In this document: positions 49,601 through 59,000 of the stretch, piece by piece
Numbering within the stretch: the stretch's first letter is position 1
Layout: each line of letters starts with the position of its first letter
DNA from: Kordia algicida OT-1
Lineage (GTDB): Bacteria; Bacteroidota; Bacteroidia; Flavobacteriales; Flavobacteriaceae
Assembly: GCF_000154725.1 (NCBI RefSeq)
Contig: NZ_DS544873.1
Location: 911,107 to 975,106, forward strand
DNA length: 64,000 nucleotides
Direction of reading: 5' to 3'
The notes under the pieces: generated by a model
Told to the model about the DNA's origin: nothing
The model's database searches: none
What the model saw: only the letters and a program-made list of their open reading frames with translations
Made by a program: the position numbers and the translations under genes

Positions 49601-52600
49601 TTATCACAGGAGTAGACGAATTTGATCCACGATTTTTCAACATCTCGCCAAGAGAAGCAAGCTACATAGATCCGCAAGAACGTATCTTTTTACAACATGC
49701 TTGGACAGCGATTGAAGATGCAGGTTACACAAGACAATCGTTACAAATTCCAATGGAAAACGATCAATCAGCGCAAATTGGTGTTTATGTTGGTGTCATG
49801 TATGGCGAATACAATCTCTCAGGAAGTTTGGCAAGTATCGCCAACAGAGTTTCGTACTTCTTAAATCTTCACGGACCAAGTATGACGCTTGATACGATGT
49901 GTTCTTCATCACTCACAGCAATTCATTTGGCATGTCAAGACATCAAACTTGGACGTACCAACATGGCAATTGCGGGTGGCGTAAACGTAAGTATCGATGC
50001 CAACAAATACAGCATGCTAAGCGCAGGACAATTCATTTCGAGTGACGGACACTGTCAAAGTTTTGGAGAAGGTGGCGATGGTTACATTCCAGGCGAAGGT
50101 GTTGGAGCTGTGATCTTAAAACGTTTATCAGAAGCAGAAAAAGATGGCGATCACATCTACGGAATCATCAAAGGAACAGCGTTAAATCACGGTGGAAAAA
50201 CCAATGGGTATACAGTACCAAATCCAAATGCGCAAGCGGCAGCGATATCGAGAGCATTGCGCGAATCAAAAACAGATCCAAAACACATCAGTTATGTAGA
50301 AGCACACGGAACAGGAACAAAATTGGGCGATCCGATTGAAATTGCAGCGTTGACCAAAGCATATCAAATCTCAGCAGAAAAAAGTCACTGCTTAGTCGGT
50401 TCATCCAAATCAAACTTAGGACACTGTGAATCTGCCGCAGGAATTGCAGGATTTACCAAAGTATTATTGCAAATGAAGCACAAGCAAATTGTTCCTTCAT
50501 TGCATTCCAAACGCTTAAATCCAAACATAGACTTTACGAAAACACCTTTTGAAATCAATCAAACCTTACGCGATTGGGAAAAACCAGTTGTTGAAGGAAG
50601 TACAATTCCGCGTTTGGCAGGATTATCATCTTTCGGAGCTGGCGGTTCTAATGCACACATCATCATACAAGAATACGAAACTAAACAAAACGATTATTCG
50701 TTAGAAATTTCAGAATTTCTTGTGCCTTTATCGGCTAGAATTGAACGTCAATTAATTCAAAAAGCAACTGATCTTTTAGCATTCATTCAAAAAAATAAAG
50801 AAACAATCAATCTTACGGAACTCGCGTATACCTTACAAATTGGTAGAGAAGCGATGGATGAGCGTGTCGGTTTCTTGGTCACTTCCGTAGATGACCTAAT
50901 CGAAAAATTAACAGCATTTGTAAATGGTGACACCGAACACGGAGACATTTATCGCGGGCAAGTACAGCAAAACAAAGAAACCATTTCATTATTCAATTCG
51001 GATGTAGACTTTCAGGAAACCATCAACAAATGGATTGAACAGAAAAAATACGCAAAGGTTTTTGACTTATGGGCAAAAGGGCTTCAACTTGACTGGAGTA
51101 CATTCTATGGCAATGAAAAAATACAGCGCATCAGTTTGCCAACCTATCCGTTTGCAAAAGAAAAATACTGGAATGCTCCGGAAATGCGAGGAAAAGTATT
51201 GCCAGAAACTCAAAATATTTCTGCATTACATCCATTAGTGCATGCAAATACGTCCAACTTAGACCAACAACGTTTTACGACGACATTTACAGGAAAAGAA
51301 TTCTTTGTAAAAGACTATCAACTAAAACTCAACGGAACTGGCGCCAAAAAAGCGTTGCCTGCTTTGGCTAGTCTAGAAATGGCTCGCGCTGCCGCAGAAC
51401 ATATCAAACCTGCATCGAAAAAAGCAGAAGCAATTTCGTTGCAAGGAATTTCTTGGGGAAAACCATTTCTACTCAATGAAAACAAACAACTAGATATCAT
51501 CCTTGAAAAAGAAGGTGAAAATGGTGTTTATTTTGAAATTACAAGCAAGCAAGAAAATGAAGAAATCATTCATGCGCAAGGACTGGCAAACTATGAAACT
51601 GCGGAACAAAGTTTCCAATTTGATGTAGCCAAACTTCAAAATGAATTACAGTCAAACACACGCGAAGCAAACGAAATTTACACCGCTTTTAGTGTCATGG
51701 GATTGTATTATGGCGCATCCAATCAGGTAATTCAGAAAGTATACATGAGCAAAAATTATCTCTTATCAGAAATTTCATTGCCAAAAACTATTGAAAACAG
51801 TCTAACAGATTTTGTACTACATCCAAGTATTTTAGACAGTGTGATGCAAGCTTCAATATGTCTCATAACCGATTTAAAACTGTCTGAAAACTACATGTTT
51901 ATTCCTGTGGCAACGGATTCATTAACGATTTATAACGCTTTCACGAAGAAAATGTTCGTATTAGTTCAATATGACGAATCGCAAACTTCGGAAGATGCCG
52001 TATACATCAATGCAGATTTCTGTGACGAAAACGGAATTGTTTACGCTCAACTAAAAGGTTTAGAGTTACAACAAATCAAGTTAGACAGAACCGTCAAACA
52101 AGCAAAAAAGGTTACAATCGATCTAGAACCGTTTGTCATATTAGAATCAAAAATAGAAAAGCCAACAGACGTACAACTACGCGAGTTGTCTACCAAAATT
52201 GCGATTGAAGAAAAAATCATTTCGCCAAAACCAACAAATGTAGCATTAGCAAACACGCAAATCATACAAAAAGCAGCAATACAAAACGACGCGCCGACAA
52301 TCAAAAAAATAAGTTTAGACGATTTTGACGACGCACCAAAAGTGGAAAGCGCAATAACTCCAAAACAAAAAGAAATCAAATTAATTGATCTCGATGTACC
52401 AAAAGTGGAAGCTGTAAAAGAAAAATCAGTAACCATTGAAACATCAAACGTTTCAGAAAACACTTTCTCAAAAGAACAACTCAAACAAATGCTTATCAAT
52501 ACGTTGGCAGATGCATTGTATCTAGAACCGCATGAAATTGACGCCGACAAATCATTTATAGACATTGGTTTAGATTCAATTGTTGGTGTAGAATGGATAA

Positions 52601-52725
52601 AAACGATCAACAAAGAACTAAACATGGAATTATCGTCTACCAAAATTTACGACTACGCAACTGTAAACGCGCTTGCCAAATACATACGTAGCGAAATGGA
52701 AAGTATGGAAAATGCAATTTCATAG
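46648..52725 (+). CDS. Trans-AT PKS: DH-KR-ACP of module 7, KS-DH0-ACP of module 8
   Basis: The start ATG 46648 lies 59 nt after the previous stop with no Shine-Dalgarno sequence. The N-terminal helix (VVSELKHKRLSKGNALSLIK) is a likely docking domain. Domains by nucleotide: DH7 46768-47650 (ADHQV, LPGVAYLEM, LHHGMLDGALQ: His and Asp present), KR7 47670-48910 (TGGFGGLG, FSSGVAALGNPGQGDYALAN), ACP7 (Ser 49111), KS8 49415-50680 (Cys 49900), DH-like fold 51223-52090 with Tyr (51316) replacing the catalytic His and LPALASLEM instead of LPGVAYLEM, a long Lys/Pro/Asp linker, and a C-terminal ACP (Ser 52576) with Trp at Ser+6. No ECH domain is present although the ACP carries the beta-branching flag, so dehydration and decarboxylation there would need enzymes in trans. 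The protein ends right after this ACP; its tandem partner opens the next protein. Confidence 0.94.
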   Translation: MIDFIEYVVSELKHKRLSKGNALSLIKQFSQKSSTQAVHKAIHPLLHTNTSDFYQQRYSTVLNGSEPFLADHQVRLGEDNLMKILPGVAYLEMAHAALANALPNITDTHVIELKNVVWMQPFFVSEAKEIHIELLTENEENIQFEIYSSESNAQETIHCKGEINYVEKEENKTLEVEKLTDNMHRGELNTAEIYETYANLGLQYGDTHQVISKIYQGNNELIAKLELANASKATQEKYTLHHGMLDGALQASLGLVDDLATLSSGSPMLPFALENIQVFTSCTEEMFVWIRYAEGSKSGDTITKLDIDVCDADGIICAQLKGFTSKTFTVPSLKTIANSEEATVVYATQTWKETKGETAKVAFDHNEIIFYNFAQEDVKTIQNNLSNASCSAFKVSSKKNTAEIYEEVSLQIFKKVQELIQKKSQGKVHLQIVYNNTAENEIFTGITGLLKTAALENPKFSGQIILTDQNDAKEITKQLQFNQENYIDTVVKYENTVRYVWQLEEISLPNTQENISFKENGVYLITGGFGGLGTLFVEEILQQTNNATIILSGRSELTSEKEAKLKKLTENGGNVAYRQLNLSDEKQTKSAIAAILKEFDQLNGILHTAGMTADNFILKKTTEEFTNVLQPKVIGTYNLNLATQNTDIDFIALFSSGVAALGNPGQGDYALANGFLDHYANYQNKQQNNTKYVAINWPLWKNGGMGLQAEMLENMKQQTGVRPLETANGTTAFQHSLNLETSSLFLLEGEAQKIRKLLFEKPAIETIKEITEETPKATTTETTDNLVEKTIAYLRKEFSSVLKISLHKIDTRAPLERYGIDSVVAMNLTGKLEKTFGTLSKTLFFEYQTIDELGEYIAANFQEKLQTLFSIEKTAVKSPKKQVSKPVQKVETPTITRRQRRKFKKLGANQNAYSKSLESVNNEPIAIVGLSGRYPESINIEAYWNNLKNGKDCVTEVPKQRWDWRDFYNEDKANPGAHTSKWGGFITGVDEFDPRFFNISPREASYIDPQERIFLQHAWTAIEDAGYTRQSLQIPMENDQSAQIGVYVGVMYGEYNLSGSLASIANRVSYFLNLHGPSMTLDTMCSSSLTAIHLACQDIKLGRTNMAIAGGVNVSIDANKYSMLSAGQFISSDGHCQSFGEGGDGYIPGEGVGAVILKRLSEAEKDGDHIYGIIKGTALNHGGKTNGYTVPNPNAQAAAISRALRESKTDPKHISYVEAHGTGTKLGDPIEIAALTKAYQISAEKSHCLVGSSKSNLGHCESAAGIAGFTKVLLQMKHKQIVPSLHSKRLNPNIDFTKTPFEINQTLRDWEKPVVEGSTIPRLAGLSSFGAGGSNAHIIIQEYETKQNDYSLEISEFLVPLSARIERQLIQKATDLLAFIQKNKETINLTELAYTLQIGREAMDERVGFLVTSVDDLIEKLTAFVNGDTEHGDIYRGQVQQNKETISLFNSDVDFQETINKWIEQKKYAKVFDLWAKGLQLDWSTFYGNEKIQRISLPTYPFAKEKYWNAPEMRGKVLPETQNISALHPLVHANTSNLDQQRFTTTFTGKEFFVKDYQLKLNGTGAKKALPALASLEMARAAAEHIKPASKKAEAISLQGISWGKPFLLNENKQLDIILEKEGENGVYFEITSKQENEEIIHAQGLANYETAEQSFQFDVAKLQNELQSNTREANEIYTAFSVMGLYYGASNQVIQKVYMSKNYLLSEISLPKTIENSLTDFVLHPSILDSVMQASICLITDLKLSENYMFIPVATDSLTIYNAFTKKMFVLVQYDESQTSEDAVYINADFCDENGIVYAQLKGLELQQIKLDRTVKQAKKVTIDLEPFVILESKIEKPTDVQLRELSTKIAIEEKIISPKPTNVALANTQIIQKAAIQNDAPTIKKISLDDFDDAPKVESAITPKQKEIKLIDLDVPKVEAVKEKSVTIETSNVSENTFSKEQLKQMLINTLADALYLEPHEIDADKSFIDIGLDSIVGVEWIKTINKELNMELSSTKIYDYATVNALAKYIRSEMESMENAIS

Positions 52726-53040
52726 CAAGTAATTACAGTACCAAAGAAACATTTACAAACACTGAGAAAATACTCAATCAAAACATACCAAAATGCATAG
52801 TTTAACCAAGACACAAATACAAAAACGTCTTATAGTAAGTCTAGCCGACGCACTTTACTTAGAACCTTCTGAAATTGATGCGGACAAATCATTTACAGAT
52901 TTAGGTCTAGATTCCATCGTAGGCGTAGAGTGGATAAAAACTATCAACAAAGAATTTGATCTCGAACTCTCGTCGACCAAAGTATACGACTATTCAACCG
53001 TAAAACAATTGTCGGCGTATGTAGCGGAAGAATTAGCGAA
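52471..53040 (+). other. Tandem beta-branching ACP pair of module 8 split across two proteins
   Basis: ACP8a (52471-52706) ends one protein and ACP8b (52799-53040) begins the next. Both share LADALYLEP, EIDADKSF and LDSIVGVEWIKTINKE, with Trp at Ser+6 (52594, 52931). They match each other far better than other ACPs, as expected for a tandem pair later separated by a stop, a 67-nt gap and a new start. Confidence 0.88.
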
Positions 53041-56000
53041 AAATCCAAATGCAAACGTTGCAGCAGAAACGCAGAAAACTCCAGTAAGACCAGAAGTGAA
53101 AGTGGAACCTATGATGCAACCAAAACCGATTCAATCAACACCAGTTGTAAAGAAAATCGAATTGGAAACGCCAAAATCATCCACGAGTATTTCACTAAAC
53201 TCGCTAACTTCTTTTCCGACTCTGACAAAAAAGCCACGAAAAAAACAAATAGAAAAGTTAAGTAGCGGATTTGAAGATGAAAAAATAGCCATCGTTGGAA
53301 TCTCAGGAAGATATCCAGATGCGCCAAACTTGCAACAATACTGGGAAAACCTAAAAGCGGGTAAAAACTCCGTAAGAGAAATTCCAAAATCACGTTGGGA
53401 CACCAGTAAATATTACGATCCAGATCCTACAAAACCTGGCAAAATATATTGTAAATCGTTGGGAATGTTAGATGATGTAGATTGTTTTGATCCATTATTC
53501 TTCCAAATATCGCCCGCGGAAGCAGAATCCATGGATCCGCAACACAGAATATTCTTGGAAGAAAGTTACAAAGCCTTTGAAGATGCAGGATATTCCAGAA
53601 ACAATTTGAGCGACAAAAAATGTGGTGTGTACATGGGAATCATGAGCAATGAATACTCACATTTAATGGCAAAAGGAAACTCAAATTCCATCAATACAAC
53701 CGCAAACAGTTTTGCCATTGGTTCTGCGAGAATCTCGTATTTTATGAACCTAAAAGGTCCAGCAATTCCTTTTGATACGGCGTGTTCGTCTTCATTAGTT
53801 GCAACGCATGTCGCTTGTCAAGGATTACTAAACAAAGAAATTGACATGGCACTTGCGGGCGGAGTTAGTCTATATCTAATTCCAGAATCGTATGTAGGAA
53901 TGTGTCAGGCAGGAATGCTTTCGCCAGATGGACAATGCAAAACTTTCGACGATTCAGCAAACGGATTTGTGCCAGGAGAAGGCGCAGGAACCATTGTTTT
54001 AAAACGTCTAAAAGATGCAGAACGCGATAACGATCATATCTACGGAGTGATTATTGGTTCAGGAATCAATCAAGATGGAAAAACCAACGGAATTACAGCG
54101 CCAAGCGTAAACAGTCAAATAGAACTAGAACGTGAAATCTACAAACGTTACAACATCAATCCAGAGACCATCAGTTATGTGGAAGCTCACGGAACAGGAA
54201 CAAAACTAGGCGATCCAATAGAATTAGAAGCCTTATCAACGGTTTTCAAAGAAAAAACAGACAAGCAAAATTTCTGCGGAATTGGTTCGGTAAAAAGTAA
54301 TCTTGGTCACACGTCGGGTGCGGCTGGAGTAGCAAGCATTCACAAAGTATTGCTTTGCATGCAAAACAAAACCTTAGTGCCAAGTTTAAATGTAGAAAAG
54401 GAAAATACAATCTTCGATTTCAAAAAATCTCCTTTCTATATTTCTAGGGAAGAAAAACCTTGGGAAGCTACCATAAATGGCGAAGAACAACCACGCAGAG
54501 CTGCCATCAGTTCATTTGGTTTCAGCGGAACGAACGCACACTTAGTCATTGAAGAATATCCTCAAAACAAGGCAACTTCCAAAAAACGTCCTGAGATCAA
54601 TACAGATGGTGTTCTTGTGCCAATCTCAGCAAGAACAGACGAACAATTGGCGCAGAAAATCACAGACTTACACGCGGCACTAACAACGAACAAAGCAAAA
54701 TTGCATATCAATGATATTGCATTCACGCTACAAGTTGGTAGAGAAGAAATGCGCAAAAGAGTTGCTTTTGTAGCAACATCAACCAGTGATCTCTGTGAAA
54801 AACTAGAAGCGTACATTATTGGCGAAGAAAACATTCCAAATGTATATCTCAAGCAAAAAAATAACAACGATTCGTTAGACATTTTTGAAGACAATGCAAC
54901 ACTTAGTAAACTTGTGGACACTTGGATAAACGAAAAAACCTTTGACAAACTCGCTGAAATTTGGGCAAATGGAGTGGAATTGAACTGGGAACAATTCTAC
55001 GGAAGTGAAAAACCAAATCGCGTCAACTTGCCAACCTATCCGTTTGCAAAAGAACGTTATTGGGCGGAAATTCCGGAAGAAACAGTACAAGTAGAAACAC
55101 AAACTGTAGAAACAGTAGTTCCTGTAAAAGCTGTTCCTGAAAAAATAGGAAAACTACATTACACAACTGCGTGGAAAGCGACTGACATTGCTTCAAAAGA
55201 AACTCAAAATACTACAAAAAGCATCCTAATTCTTGATACAGACGAAACCTTATACAAATCGTATCAAAAGCAACATGCTTCAACAGAAAATCAGCAACTT
55301 ATCTTTGTAAAACTTGCAGATACATACAAAGAAGTTTCAAAAACGGAATATCACATCAATCCAAGTCAGGAAAAAGATATTTCACAACTCATCGCGCAAC
55401 TAGAAGCAAAAAATACATTGCCAACACACATCATTCATCACGGACTAAAAAGTGATGATGAAGTTGCAACAGCAATGCAAAACGGAATAGTTACACTTTT
55501 CAATCTCTGTAAAAACTTAGTAAGTCTAAAAACGAAGCTTGCCGTAAAAATCATTTCACTTGCTACAGATCGTTCTACCATAGCAACACCATTACAAGAA
55601 GCTTTTGGTGCATTCTTTAAAACGCTTTCGCTGGAAAATCCAAAATACCAAGCAAAAACCATTCTTCTTGAAGGAACAAAAATCACTTCGGAAACCATTA
55701 CAGAAGTACTCACCAATGAATTTTCAGAAGAAAACTGGCAACACAACGAAATCAAACACATTGTTCAAGGCAATCAAAAAACGGAACGATTTGCAAAAAA
55801 AATACAAGTATTTTCGCCTGTACAACGAAACTTGGCAATTCTACCAATCAAACAAAAAGGTGTCTATCTTATCTCTGGCGGAATTGGCGGATTAGGCTAC
55901 ATTATCAGTGAATACTTAGCAAAAAACTTTGCATGTACATTAGTGCTTTTTGGTCGTTCTGCCTTAGACAAAACGAAGCAAGCGCGACTTGACAAACTAA

Positions 56001-59000
56001 ATTCATATCAAGCAAAAGTAAGCTACAAACAAGTTGATGTGACAAACTTTGAAGCGGTTGAAAAACTCGTTCAATCCACGAAAACAACGTTTGCTACAAT
56101 CAACGGAATCATTCACAGCGCAGGCGTAAGCAAAGATAGTTTCTTAATCAAAAAATCGTTGGAAGAAGCGCAACAAGTCATCAATCCTAAAATCTTAGGC
56201 GCTGTCAATCTAGACAAAGCGACCAAAGCGGAAAAGCTAGACATATTTGTAGTATTCTCATCAATTGCAGGTGTTTTAGGGAATTACGGTCAAACAGATT
56301 ATGCGTATGCAAACAATTTCTTAGACGCTTTTGCAACACACAGAAACCATCAGACAACAACGAAAACACGTTTTGGAAACACACTTTCCATCAACTGGCC
56401 ATTTTGGGAAGAAGGCGGTTTCTCGCTCTCAGAAAGCGACATTGCACAAGGAAAAGAATACATCGGAATTCATCCAATTGCTACCAACATCGGACTCGAA
56501 TATTTTGAAGAATTCCTAAGCTCTGGAAAATCACAAACCATTGCATTATACGGAAATGAAGCAAAAATTAAGCAATACCTACAACAAGAAATTGTTACAG
56601 AAAAAGTTGAAAAAACACAAGTTACGACAACAATTGACGACTCAGAATTACTAGAAAAAACACAAATCTATCTTCAAGAACTCATCGGAAATGTCATCAA
56701 ACTTGAGGCTTCTCGAATTGACATTGAAGAACCATTTGATGTCTTTGGAATCGATTCTATCGTCATCGGGCAAATCAACATCAGCCTCGAAAATGACTTG
56801 GGCGCATTGCCAAAAACCTTGCTTTACGAATATCCGACGATCAAGGAATTGGCAGATCATTTACACATTGAAGCAAAAGACCAATTGTACAAAGTATTGG
56901 AAATTTCGAAGCCTGAGCCTGTTGCTATGGTCGCTTCCGCAGAAATAAAACGCGATGCGATAAAAGCTGCAGTTCCACAAAAAACCATACAAAATCCGAC
57001 ACCAACTAGCGATGAACCTATTGCAATCATCGGAATCAACGGAAAATATCCAAAATCAGATACGATAGAAACGTATTGGAAACATCTCAAAAAAGGAAAA
57101 AATCTAATTGAAGAAGTTCCGAACACACGCTGGAATGCAGATGACTATTACGACGAAAACCCTGAAAAAGCTTCCGAAGGAAAAATGTACAGCAAATGGG
57201 GCGGATTTGTAAACGATGTAGACAAATTTGATCCAAAATTCTTCAAAATCACAGAGCAAGAAGCCAAAATGATGGATCCGCAAGAACGCTTATTTCTAGC
57301 TTCTGTTTGGGCAACCATCGAAGATGCAGGATATACCAAAAGCAGTTTGCGTACAAAATATCAAAAAGGAAAAGGAGCAGATGTCGGCGTATTTGTCGGA
57401 GTCACCACAAACACATACAACATTCTCGCAACTGATGCATGGAACGATGGAAACTACCTAAATGCAAGTGCATTACCTTGGTCTATTGCAAACAGAGTTT
57501 CATACTTAATGGATTTTCAAGGACCAAGCATGCCAATTGACACTGCGTGTTCATCATCATTAGTGGCAATTCACTTAGCTTGCGAAAGTCTCAAACGACA
57601 AGAATGTAAAGTAGCAGTAGCAGGTGGCGTAAACTTATACTTGCATCCTTCCAAATATCATTCACTTTGTGGCAAAGGAATGGTCGCAAAAGGAAACAAA
57701 AACTACAGTTTTGGAGCAGGAGACGATGGTTTTGTGCCAAGTGAAGGAGTTGGTTCAGTCTTACTAAAACCACTCAGCAAAGCTATTGAAGACAACGATC
57801 ACATATACGCAGTGGTAAAAGGAAGCGCGTACGGACACAGCGGAAGTTCTAACGGATATTCAGCGCCAAATCCTAACTCACAAGCTGCTTTAATAGAAGA
57901 AACATTACAAAATGCGCAAGTTTCTCCAGAAACCATCAACTATGTAGAAGGTCACGGAACAGGAACACAATTAGGCGATAGTTTAGAAATCTTAGCCTTA
58001 ACCAATGCTTTCAAAAAAGCAACTACAGAAAAACAATTCTGTGCGATTGGTTCTGTAAAAGCAAACATAGGACATTCTGAATCTGCCGCAGGAATTGCAG
58101 GATTGACAAAAATCTTATGGCAATTAAAACACAAAGTATTAGTACCGACAATCAATTCAGAAGAAGTAAATCCGAACATCAACTTTGAGGCAACACCATT
58201 TTATTTACAACATAAGGTAACAAGTTGGGAAAAAGTGAACAATACACCAAGACGTGCACTCATCAACTCATTTGGAGCTGGCGGCGTAAATGCTTGTTTA
58301 GTTGTGGAAGAACATGAGCACGAAACAAAGGCGGAAAAAGAAACAACAAACAACGAACCTCAATTGATAGTACTATCAGCAAAAAATAAAGAAAGTTTGG
58401 AGCAATATGCAAATCAACTCTTGGCTTTTGTGGGAAGAAATATCAACGAAAAACTTTCCAATATTGCATTTACACTTCAAGTTGGTAGAGAAGCAATGTC
58501 GGAACGTTTGGCTTTCATTGCAAAAGATTCAAAAGAATTAATGCAACAACTAAAAAGCTGGAGAAACAAGCAAACAACAGCAAATACTTTTGAAAGTACG
58601 CAAGAGAAAGGAGCAATTAAAAAACGATTCTCAAAAGATGAAAAAGAATACATTGAATTCTTGCTTGGCAAAAAGAATCTCACTGAAATTGCACGTAAGT
58701 GGATAGAAGGTGCAGATATCAATTGGAATAAATTATATACAAACCATCAACCAAAAAGAATCTCATTGCCAACCTATCCATTTGCCAAAGAAAGCTATTG
58801 GATTACAGATATAAACGCAACAAAAAGTTCAGTACAAACGCAACCTGAAACCGTTGGCATACAATTACATCCATTAGTATCTCACAATATCTCAACCTTG
58901 CGAAGTATTGGTTTTGAATCACTATTACATCACAACGAATACTATGCACAGGATCATACCATAAATGATATGCCAATATTTCCAGGCGCAGGATTCATAG

